Shown here: positions 12,101 through 24,100 of the stretch, in pieces
Layout of the letters: each line of letters begins with the position of its first letter
Numbering within the stretch: position 1 is the first letter of the stretch
Assembly: GCF_026213295.1 (NCBI RefSeq)
Contig: NC_079423.1
Span: 16,966,896 to 17,030,895 of the forward strand
Length of the DNA stretch: 64,000 nt
Direction of reading: 5' to 3'
From: Gadus chalcogrammus
Taxonomy: Eukaryota; Chordata; Actinopteri; Gadiformes; Gadidae
Made by a program: the position numbers and the translations under genes
Notes under the pieces: model-generated
The model's database searches: none
Told to the model about the DNA's origin: nothing
The model's input: the letters and a program-made list of their open reading frames with translations, nothing else

Positions 12101-15100
12101 CTACGCATCACCTTGTTCTCTCTGTAATGTTCTCCTGGTTCATCATCAGTTGAGATCGAATGTCCTTCATTAGTTACGCTGATGACACTCAACTGTACCA
12201 CTCAGCTGTACCAAGTCATTTGTTGGCTGAAGAATTCTAAATGGGCTGCAACCAGTCAGAAAATTACAACATATGCAAAAAAGTGGCCAGCTCTTTGGTT
12301 TTGCCCAAAATATATATTTTCATAAAATCAATCATATCTCAATGCTTCATTTCCATCTCTCCTCCAGAACTCCTTCCATCGTTCAAGAAGGAGCTACAGA
12401 GTGTGGAGGCTGAGGAGGAAGGAACTACCTCTCTGTCCTGTGAGCTTTCTAAGCCTCCTCAGCCTGGAGTGTTGGTGCAGTGGAGGAAGAACAGGCTGCC
12501 ACTGAGAGCCAACAGGAAGTATGAGATGAAACAAGATGGCTGCCTGCTCCAGCTCCTTATCAAGGACCTCAAACCAGAGGACAGTGGCAGCTACTCCTGT
12601 CAAGTTGGAGAAGTCGAGAGCTCTGCTAGTTTGGCAGTCAGAGGTGAGAACACATTGTATTGGTCTATAATCACCCCAATCTAACATGGTACATTTGGAT
12701 ATCTTATAATGGTTACAGTTCAAACTGATGAACCTGTGTAATGGTGTACACAATCATTCATCCTAGTAGCCTACGTGGTCACATATTTGTCAAAAGTTGG
12801 ATATTCTCTTGGGGTATCAAGTTCTGTGGGATGTACTCTCTTCCTAGTACCCCAAACATATCTATCCTCTGCCCTATCCTGTTCACTGTTGATATTCATC
12901 CCTGCTCTTGTAATCAGCTGGTAAAGAACATCATTAATTTGCTACGCTGATGACATCCAGGCTTTTACTAAGGTGTTCAAAGTGTTGGCGAACACCTTGG
13001 ACCTTGTCATTGGCCTCATCCTAGAAATTGAAATACAGAAAGGACAACACAAAGATTTCTCCTCAAAGAAAGATTTATATAATACCAACATATCTCAATG
13101 CTGCATATCTTCTCTCCTCCAGAACTCCCTCCAACTATCAAGAAGGAGCTACAGAGTGTGGAGGCTGAGGAGGAAGGAACTACCTCTCTGTCCTGTGAGC
13201 TTTCTAAGCCTCCTCAGCCTGGAGTGTTGGTGCAGTGGAGGAAGAACAGGCTGCCACTGAGAGCCAACAGGAAGTATGAGATGAAACAAGATGGCTGCCT
13301 GCTCCAGCTCCTCATCAAGGACCTGAAACCAGAGGACAGTGGCAGCTACTCCTGTCTAGTAGGAGGAGCAGAGAGCTCTGCTAGTCTGGCTGTGACCGGT
13401 GAGTTCATATACTGTACTGGTTGATATGTTAAAGGATGTTACTCCAATGTCAGATGGTAGTTACACTATTGGAAAAGTCCAGTATTTTAGTACAAAGTTT
13501 GACTATACTGAATACAGAGTCAGTCTCTTCTGAATCACCCCTTCGTGCTTCATTGTCACATTTTGGATCCAAAGTAAGAAAAATAAAAAGAAGGTGCCGC
13601 AAACTATGAGTTCCACTGGTAAGAATGATTAATTGGTGATAACGTTTCGGCCTACAAAGGCCTTCATCAGATCACATAGGACCCATATTGGACCCAAACG
13701 TCTTGACATCATCTTGAGCATCATGTTCTCAGGCATGAACTGCCTCCACAGAAACTGAAGAGAATCTGTTCTCTACGCATCACCTTGTTCTCTCTGTAAT
13801 GTTCTCCTGGTTCATCATCAGTTGAGATCGAATGTCAATCATTAGTTACGCTGATGTCACTCAACTGTACCACTCAGCTGTACCAAGTCATTTGTTGGCT
13901 GAAGAATTTTAAACGGGCTGCAACCAGTCAGAAAATTACAACATATGCAAAAAAAATTCCAGATCTATGAATTTGCCCAAAATATATGTTGTCCTAAAAT
14001 CAATCATATGTCAATGCTTCGTTTCCATCTCTCCTCCAGAACTCGTTCCATCGTTCAACAAGGAGCTACAGAGTGTGGAGGCTGAGGAGGAAGGAACTAC
14101 CTCTCTGTCCTGTGAGCTTTCTAAGCCTCCTCAGCCTGGAGTGTTGGTGCAGTGGAGGAAGAACAGGCTGCCACTGAGAGCCAACAGGAAGTATGAGATG
14201 AAACAAGATGGCTGCCTGCTCCAGCTCCTCATCAAGGACCTCAAACCAGAGGACAGTGGCAGCTACTCCTGTCTAGTAGGAGGAGCAGAGAGCTCTGCTA
14301 GTCTGGCTGTCACAGGTGTGTTCATAACCTTCTTGATCATTAGACATTTTTTAATTCTCTCACTCAGAATCAATGTGGCGTTTTTGCATGCAATGACATG
14401 TTCACATCCCAATCTTTTGTAGTTAAAAGGCTTTAAACATTGTAAAACTAGTGGTCTGTTGTGATTGGCAATATTTTAATATTTTAAAGTAAATTGTACT
14501 TATGCAAAATTCAGTTTGTAGCAGACAATTCATCTGCTGCATGGTTGCATATTTGACTGTAAACATGGCATTTAAACCAGTCCTTAGATGTGTACTGTCT
14601 CTTCAGGGTTGTACAAAGATATATTAGGCTCTATTCAGTTGACCTGGTTGATGCTCATCTTTGGTGATGTCATCAGCTGGTCAGGAATGTAGTTAAATCT
14701 CTAAGATGATGATACCTATCTTTACCAAGGTGTCCAACACATTGGATATCTTATTGACAATGGCGTGGAATCTGTCATGCGTATAAAGATATGCTAGAGA
14801 TCGACCAGTCCTATGAATGTGTTGAGAAGATCTTTTCTTAGCATTAAAAGATGTGTAGATTAACTTTAAACATCTCTTCTCCAGAACTCCTTCCATCGTT
14901 CAAGAAGGAGCTACAGAGTGTGGAGGCTGAGGAGGAAGGAACTACCTCTCTGTCCTGTGAGCTTTCTAAGCCTCCTCAGCCTGGAGTGGTGGTGCAGTGG
15001 AGGAAGAACAGGCTGCCACTGAGAGCCAACAGGAAGTATGAGATGAAACAAGATGGCTGCCTGCTCCAGCTTCTCATCAAGGACCTCAAACCAGAGGACA

Positions 15101-18100
15101 GTGGCAGCTACTCCTGTCTAGTAGGAGGAGCAGAGAGCTCTGCTAGTCTGGCTGTGACCGGTGAGTTAATATACTGTACTGGTTGATATGTTAAAGGATA
15201 TTACTCCAATGTCAGATGGTAGTTACACTATTGGAAAAGTCCAGTATTTTAGTACAAAGTTTGACTATACTGAATACAGAGTCAGTCTCTTCTGAATCAC
15301 CCCTTCGTGCTTCATTGTCACATTTTGGATCCAAAGTAAGAAAAATAAAAAGAAGGTGCCGCAAACTATGAGTTCCACTGGTAAGAATGATTAATTGGTG
15401 ATAACGTTTCGGCCTACAAAGGCCTTCATCAGATCACATAGGACCCATATTGGACCCAAACATCTTGACATCATATTGAGCATCATGTTCTCAGGCATGA
15501 ACTGCCTCCACAGAAACCGAGGAGAATCTGTTCCCTACGCATCACCTTGTTCTCTCTGTAATGTTCTCCTGGTTCATCATCAGTTGAGATCGAATGTCCT
15601 TCATTAGTTACACTGATGACGCTCAACTGTACCACTCAGCTGTACCAAGTCATTTGTTGTCTGAAGAATTTTAAATGGGCTGCAACCAGAAAATTACAAC
15701 ATATGCAAAAAAGTGGCCAGCTCTTTGATTTTGCCCAAAATGTATATTTCCATGAAATCAATCATTTCTCAATGCTTCATTTCCATCTCTTCTCCAGAAC
15801 TCGTTCCATCGTTCAAGAAGGAGCTACAGAGTGTGGAGGCTGAGGAGGAAGGAACTACCTCTCTGTCCTGTGAGCTTTCTAAGCCTCCTCAGCCTGGAGT
15901 GTTGGTGCAGTGGAGGAAGAACAGGCTGCCACTGAGAGCCAACAGGAAGTATGAGATGAAACAAGATGGCTGCCTGCTCCAGCTCCTCATCAAGGACCTC
16001 AAACCAGAGGACAGTGGCAGCTACGCCTGTCTAGTAGGAGGAGCAGAGAGCTCCGCTAGTCTGGCTGTGACCGGTAAGTTCATATTCTCCTGGTCGATAT
16101 GTGATCTTAAAGTCCATGAAACCTAATTAAGATGGTCAATTTGTATATGCCATGACCTAACTAGATTTGTGAGTGCATAACTGAAAAGGGATTTGTGAGC
16201 TATACTAAATAGTGATAGTCAACATCATTAATCGCCAAGCCATCTGGATTTCAGGTGAGCTAGTGTGTGGATGGTCCTAAATAAATGGTGATATTGTTCG
16301 TAATGATATCAGCATCATCAGGTTGCTCCAGTCACCACCTTCTCCAGCCCAGAGCTCAGTTTGTGTCATCAGCTCGCAAGGAACATGATTACATTTCTAT
16401 GTTGATGAAAACCAGTTTTTGTGATGGTGTCTAAAGTGTTGGCTTACGCCTTGTAAAGTGGCCAAAATGCAAAGTGCTGTAGACACGTCAGAAGTTTGAT
16501 TGACCCTTGAAGAGGGATTTGCCTAATTTCGAAAATAATAAAATGTTCAATATCTATCTCTTCTCTAGAACTTCTTCCATCTTTCAAGAAGGAGCTACAG
16601 GATGCAGTGGCTAAGGATGGAGAGACTGCCTCTCTGTCCTGTGAGCTTTCGAAGCCTCCTGAGCCTGAAGTGAGGGTGAGGTGGAGGAAAAACAGGCTGC
16701 CACTGAGGGCCAACAGAAAATATGAGATGAAACAAGATGGCTGCCTGCTCAAGCTCCTCATCAAGGACCTCAACCTAGAGGACAGTGGCAGCTACTCCTG
16801 CCTAGTAGGAGGAGCAGAGAGCTCTGCTAGTCTGGCTGTTACAGGTGAGTTTGTAAAACAAATCTCATTGTATGTTTGTTTATATTTCTGCAAAGAAAGC
16901 CTTACTAATGAAACTTTTTTCAAATGGTGTTTAGCGATTGATTTGGATCTCCCTAAGAAGACACTGCCGGTCAAGACAAAGCCTACTTCAGAAGAGAGTG
17001 TTGTCGAACACACTCCTCGAGTTCCACCGGTCACGTCCATTACTAAAGATGCCATACCTGTTCCATTGTCCCAGACCTGCGTGACTGACCAGGAATTAGA
17101 ACTGGAACCAAAGGTGGCACCTAAGGCGGAACCTAAAGTGTCAAAACCTGAGCAAAGGAAGGAGCAGGAAGACCAAGGAGAAACATTGACATACATAGCA
17201 CCTAACAAAGTCAGTGAGGAAAAGCCCAAAGCCAAGCAGCTAGATGGAACCCAAGAAAGAAACAATGACGTGATCAAGAGACGCATGTCAGGTTCTCAAG
17301 ATACCAAGGTTGTGCGATTTGACATCACTGACCCAGAAGATGAACCGCAGCCAACGGCGGAGCCTCAGGTGCCGAAGCCAGTCCCAAGGAGGAAGAATGA
17401 GGTCCAAAGAGACACGTTGCCATTAAAGCTCCTGAAAGAAGACAATGAGGAAGTGCATGAAGTGAAGCAGCTTGAAGGTAAACAAGAAACAATCACGGAA
17501 GTCGACAAGAGACATATGTCAGTCAGTAAAGACACCAAGGTGGTGAGATTTGACATTTCTGACCCAGAATGTGAACTGGAGGAAAGGGTGGAACCTGAAG
17601 TGCCAAAGCCGGTCCCAAGAAGGAAGCATGAAAGAGACGCAGTGCCAATTATGTCTCTGAGTGATGATGGTGAGAAGGGGCATAAAGTTGAGCAGCTTGA
17701 GGTGAAGAAAGAGCATACCTTGGAGATGGAAAAGAGACGTTCGTCTTCAGCTTTGTCACTAGAGAGCAAGAGTAAGAAATCCTCAAATGAAGGACCGATG
17801 GTGAGACCTCTGCAGTCGGCCATGATGAATCAAAAGAAGGAGACAGAGCCCGAGGAACAGAAAGAAAAACTACCATCAACACATTTGGTGAAACCGAGGG
17901 GTGGTGATCAGATGTCAGCACCCACTCCACAGGAACAAAGTGAGATTAAAAAGACTGAACAAATGCCTTTGGACCCACCACAGAAGTATGTCGAGAACAA
18001 ACACATAATGCCTCAAATTGTGACGTATACCTCAAAGGAGGATGACGTACAAAAGAGAGAGGAGGTGCCTTTGAGACCACCGGTAAGAACTAAAGGGAAA

Positions 18101-21100
18101 CTTACTGCGTCAAGCAAAGCATCCGAGTCAGGCTTCAAGGAAATAGTTGAGAGGCAACCATCAAAGGATGATCCTGAACAAGACAAGGTTGTCGAAGATA
18201 TTGTCCCACCACATGAAACCTCTTTGATGGAAGCCACTGTGAAGATGTCACTGAAAGCTCTTGAAAAAACGCCTGCAGCAGATGCTATGGATGAAGTGGC
18301 AGTAAAGACAAAAGAGAGGCCTATTGTGATAGAGACCCTACCACCAAAGCCACCTGCGAGGACCAAAGGCAGGGCCAGGAGGGCATCGGGAAGCCAGTTC
18401 TCAAGAGACTCCGAGGCAAGTCAAGATGAAGAACAGGTCCTGGTCATTCCTGTGTTTAAGAAGGAAGTTCAGGCAGCTCTAGACTCTGTAAAACTTTTCG
18501 AGAAGAAATGTGAGGAGAATAATGATGTTGAGAGGGAACAACCTGTCACACGAGACATCGAGACCGAACAGGAAGCTAAACAACTCGTCAAGAGTAAACA
18601 GAAGGAAGTGGAAATGAAACAGCCGTTGCTGCCAGTGGGGCCCCTTAAAGAAATGGAACAGCCAGTGGCAACACTGGTGGGAACCCCAAGCAGTGTGCCC
18701 AAACTGGACGAGGGCAGGAAGCACGAGGTGCGACCGATGCGCTTGGAGAGTGAGACACCAGAGTCCCGCGATAACATTCCTCTTCTCTTCATCACGGAAG
18801 ACGACACCTTCTCTATAGCCGGATCGGAGAAAACGGTGGACTTCAGCAGCATCCAGCCTTTCGGCTTCACCGTTAATGCGCCATCTCAACCTGCTCCCAT
18901 CCAGCTTTTACCTCAGGTGACCCAACCACCAGAGGCACCAACTGAAGCTCCAGAAGATATCATGGATATCATAGACAATGAACCCGAGATGCTGGAAGCT
19001 GCGGTCAAGATTCAGGCTGCGTTCAAAGGCTACAAGGCCCGTAAAGACATGCGTCCCGTCTTCAAGGAGGTGTTTAAGAACCAGGGGGTGGAACTCGGCG
19101 GTACGGCCCATTTGGAGTGCGTTGCGGAGGGGAAGCTCGAGGCTGTGCGCTGGCTTAAACACGGACAGCAGATAATCGCCGACCAGCGGCACAGGATGAA
19201 GACTTCAGAACACGGTGTCCTCGTACTGGAGGTCACCGACGTGAACCTCATGGACAGCGGCGTTTACACCTGTGAAGTCGTCAATAAGTTTGGTGTGATC
19301 TCCTATAGCGGTAACATAACCGCACAAGCGACCCCAGCCAGCACCACCAAGCCTGTTCACTCTGCGCTCGCAGCCATAATGCCACTTCAACCGGTGCCCC
19401 AGAAGCCTCAAGCCCTGGCAAAGCCGATGCCCCAGGCTCCGCCTCCGACCCAGGCTCCGCCTCCGACCCAGGCTCTGCCTCCAGCCCGGACTCCAGTAGC
19501 CCCGGTAGCCTTAGCCAACGAGCCGACCGGCTTTGTCGTTGAGAGTGAGGGCGTCTCTCTATGGGAGGCCTACAACCTGACTGAGCAGGACAGCCAGATG
19601 ACTCTGCAGGAGAGGAGGCGAGCCTCGCTGATCCCTGCCAGTTCCAGTAAGTGACCCGGTAGCATGGATCAGTTCGTGGTTCACTTGAGACGCGCTTGGA
19701 CACGGGTCGTTACCCATTTCGTTGTGTTGCTATGCAGAGAGCGCCGTGGCCGTCCTAGGAAGGGGAGGGGCGGTATGTCTGACCTTGCGGTGGTTTTCTG
19801 CGAAGTGGAATGGATTCAAAGTGTAACTGGTTATGACTCTCTGGTGTTAATGACACCATGACACTCCACGCTAAGCAATCGATTTGAAGTGCAGTCCAAA
19901 CATCCAGAATGTTTTAAGCTGGAGCTCATATAAATGTCATCAAACCTAGGGAACCGTGTCCAACCGCGTCTTAAGTGAATTCCCCTACAGCGTGGGGGAT
20001 TCTAGTCTGGCTGAGGTGCCCCTGGCTGTTACTATCGATAACACCTGCCTTGTTCTTTAGAAATAGGAAGTTCAATAGCAATCCAATACGCCCAGTGTAC
20101 ACATATTTGTATCACCTTTGATCACCTGTAACCTGTGAATCTTCTACACTGACCCGGTCTCCCTCAGTGTCCAGCCCCTCCGACTACGACACCGCTCCAG
20201 ACTACATGGAAGCTCTCGAGACCGCTCCCGAACCCAGGTCAGATAGGGTGGCTGCATGCCCGATTTCAAATGAAACCATTGCCCTGTAGCAACTGAACCA
20301 ACCTCAGATTATCCTCACAGCGAGGATCCCGAAGAGGAACAGGTGGCTGTGATGGACGATAGAGAACCGACAGCTGAGACGCGACCACAAATGAAACTCC
20401 TGAAGGTCAAAGGTCAGCAAGGCCAATTCTAAACGAATCAGCATCGAGAACAAACATTAAATGACGGCTTATGACCTCTTTCTGTGTATTTTGGTCCAGG
20501 TGAATTTGAGGGCGTATCAAGAACACCCTCTCCTAAGCATCACCGTGCCCACGCACCTTTAGCTGCTGCCGGCTCAGCGTCAGAGTCCGAGGGAGACGAA
20601 GATAGAAGAGAGGTTTACATTTTTTCTTCGTATATAATGTTCTATTTCTATGACACACTTACATTCACATACAGAACGTCTGCATGCAAACATCCGTGGT
20701 AATGCCTGGTGTTTGCCCGTTCCTTTATTCGACCAGACCTTTGACATCTACGTGGCCCGAGCCGACTGCAGCCCCAGCGCTGGAAACAAGGAGGCCTTTA
20801 TTCTGAAGGAGGGCCAGTTTGTAGAGGTCCTGGATTGTGTACACCCGGACAAGTGGTTGGTTCGCACGAAGCCCACCAAAAACAACCCTGTACGGCAGGG
20901 ATGGGTCTGCCCAGCGTATCTGGAGAAGAAGAGAACCGTAGGAAACACTTTGTATTTCCCTTCGTGCCTTTTCCAGGCCATGCAACAGATAATTCTCTGC
21001 TAATTACCTCCATAAATAAAATTATTACATTCGCTTGTATAAATCCCAGAATAATGATAGGATAACCATAAAAATGTTCTAAACACAATAACAACACGAC

Positions 21101-24100
21101 TATAAACCCTGTATTGCGTGTTGGGGTATTCCCTTGGGAGAGGTATTGGCTGAACACTTAATCCCCACTTGGCGCAGGAGACGTTCCCACTGCCGAGCGC
21201 TCCTCAGGAGGATCTGGACGGGATCGGGTCGACCGGTGAGGAGTACCGGAGGACACTGAGGTCGGTCACGTACCACGAGGGAATCAGGGCCTGCATCTAA
21301 AATGATGTCTATGTGCCTGATACAAGCTGACCTCAATGCATACATTTAGGGGATTTAGCATTTTTATCCAAGGCAACTTACAACCATTCATTCACACATT
21401 CACACACCGATTGCGGGAGACAACCACGCAGGGAGACAGCCAGCTCGTCTGGAGCAATCAGGGTGAGCCGTCTTGCTCAGGGACACTTCGACACTCGGCT
21501 AGGAGGAGCCGGGGATCGAACTAGCAACCTTCCGGTTACCGGTCAACCCGCTCTACCTCCTGAGCCATTTTGCCCCAAATACATCACACCACGGTGGAAA
21601 GGCCTGAAACCTGATTATCACAGTAGGGAATGTAAAAGTGGTATTAGCCTGTATAGTAGTACATAACACTGATGATAATAACAGGAGCTCTGTCTTCAGC
21701 CAACTGATCCAGGGCCTGGTGGACGGGGAGGAGGAGTTTGTGAAGGAGATGAAGGACTTTGCGTCCCATCACCTTGAGACCGGCCCCCATGTCCTGCCCA
21801 GCGTCCTCACCCAGAGAGAGACCGTCTTCAGGAACATCAGCGACATCATCCTCCTCCACGAGAGGTGAGGCACACCTTATTGTCTCACATGTTCTAATAA
21901 GCTATGCAATTGTCTTTTCTTTGTTTATATCCTTTTTGACCTTTTGAAGAAATCCTCCTGATTCTTTATGGCACTCGTTTTGCAGGCTTTCCTTGTCACT
22001 TTTAAGATCCTTTGGATAAAATGTCAACTGTATGTATTTTAGCACTTTACAATATCCACATTCACCCATTCATGCACATGTTCACACACCGACGGGAGGT
22101 GTCCACCATGCGAGGCGACAGCCAGCTCGTCAGGAGCAGTCAGGGTGAGGCGTCTTGCTCAGGGACACCTCGACACTCAGCTAGGAGGCGCCGGGGATCG
22201 AACCAGCAACCTTCCGGTTACCATCCAACCTGCTCTATCTCCTGACTTGACTCTCAACCATGTCCCTCCAGGTCCGTGCTGCCCAGACTGAGCGACTGCG
22301 CCACAGATGATGACGTGGCCATGCATCTGCTGAGGCAGGCGGAGGACTTTGAGAAGTACGTCCACTACATGGTGGGCCAAACCCAGGCAGAGGCGTCCGT
22401 CACCGAGAAGGCTGTCCAGCAGTATCTAAACACAAGGGTAAACCCCCCCCCCCCCCAAATCCATGACTCATGTTGTATACCGATGCATAGAAAACCCAGT
22501 GTTTCATGGGTGATGTTGTAGAGTGGGATACTTACATCTGACCCCTAGGGGCAGTAGTGCTATTGCTGTGTACAGTAACCTAACGCTAGCTATCCTGAGT
22601 TAGCCGGTTGATGTATGGTTGCTATGCGGGAGAGCCACGTTTACGTGTTCAATAAATAAGCAAAGAGAAATGTCTAGTGATTGTTAGTATACCCAATATA
22701 CTACAGCTAAATAGGTGGTTTTTGAAAGGTGATATCCCAGGGAACATGTGTCATGTATCCTCCTGTTTTCTACACACTAGGATCCATCAGAGCCGGGGAA
22801 CCCTGAGACCACAGCCATGGAGGTCCTCACGTTCCTCCAGCGACCCATGGAACGCATCCAGACCTACCAGGCCCTGCTGAAGGTATCAGTCAGGCTCCTC
22901 TCTCACTCTGCCTCAAAGAGAGCAGGGTTAGGCTTAAGAGCATGGAGGATGAACCTCTTCCTCTGTGCTTTAACCCTGTAGCTCACATCAGTACACTCCT
23001 CTGATGACGTGTTTGTTGTGTTGGTTTGTTTGTTGTGTCGGTTTGCGGCTTTATTTGTTTGTTGTATTTGTTTGTTGTGTTCATATTCGTTTGTTGTGTG
23101 TTTGGTCTTTTGATTTGCTGTGTTTGTTTGTTAGGTTTGTCGTATTTATTTGCTGTGTTTTTGTGTTGTATTTGTCTGTTGTGTTTGTGTGTTGTGTTTC
23201 TTGTATTTATTTGTTGTGTTTGTGTGTTGTATTTGTTTGCTCTGTTTGTTGTGTCTGTTGTATTTGTTGGTTTATTTGTTGTATTTATTTGCTGTGTTTG
23301 TGTGTTTGTTGTGTCTGTTGTATTTGTTGGTTTATTTGTTGTATTTATGTGCTGTGTTTGTGTGTTGTATTTATTTGCTGTGTTTGTTGTGTCTGTTGTA
23401 TTTGTTGGTTTATTTGTTGTATTTATGTGCTGTTTTTATGTGTTTGTTGTGTCTGTTGTATTTGTTGGTTTATTTGTTGTATTATTTGCTGTGTTTGTGT
23501 GTTTGTTGTGTCTGTTGTATTTGTTGGTTTATTTGTTGTATTATTTGCTGTGTTTGTGTGTTTGTTGTGTCTGTTGTATTTGTTGGTTTATTTGTTGTAT
23601 TTATGTGCTGTGTTTGTGTGTTTCCAGGAGCTGATCCGGAACAAGGCCCAGAGCGGCCAGGCGTGCTGCGTTCTGGAGGACGCCTTCTCCATGGTGTCGC
23701 GTCTGCCCGGCCGCTCAGAGAAGCTGCGTCTGGTCTCCCTCATAGAGAACTACCCCGCGCCGCTGTCCGCCCTGGGGGAGCCCGTACGCCAGGTAGCACA
23801 CCGGGGGCCTACAGTTACATCCAGGGTATTCAGCAGATGCTTTTATCCAAAGCGACTTACATTTTCAGGAGAAAGTGAAACCACAATATATCGCTGTCGG
23901 TACAGTAAGGATGTTCATGGAAACGAGTGCAATTTTTAGGTTAACCCATTCCCCTTATACAACAAAGATAGCTAGGATAAGATGCTACACAATGCTAAGT
24001 AATATCTTTAAGTGCAAGGACGTACAGCATACAATAAGTGCGTACGTTAAGTGCCAGGATGTACAACAAACAATGAGTGCGTACATTAAGGGCCAGGACG

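Larger units (their letters stand above)
4716..15797. repeat. Tandem Ig-exon/intron array with co-amplified introns
   Basis: Exon starts are spaced about 0.72-0.92 kb apart (1.38 kb where the transposon sits). The introns are related as well as the exons. From A7 on, two intron types alternate, giving a dimer period of about 1.64-1.76 kb (A7-A9, A9-A11, A11-A13). Every unit is phase 1-1 and a multiple of three, so unequal crossing-over adds or removes whole Ig domains without a frameshift. Confidence 0.9.

Noticed and set aside
23004..23939. Three overlapping long frames rich in Val, Cys, Leu and Phe
   Set aside because: The GT-rich repeat lacks the A needed for stop codons in those frames. 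All three frames are open at once, which is typical of low complexity and not of genes.
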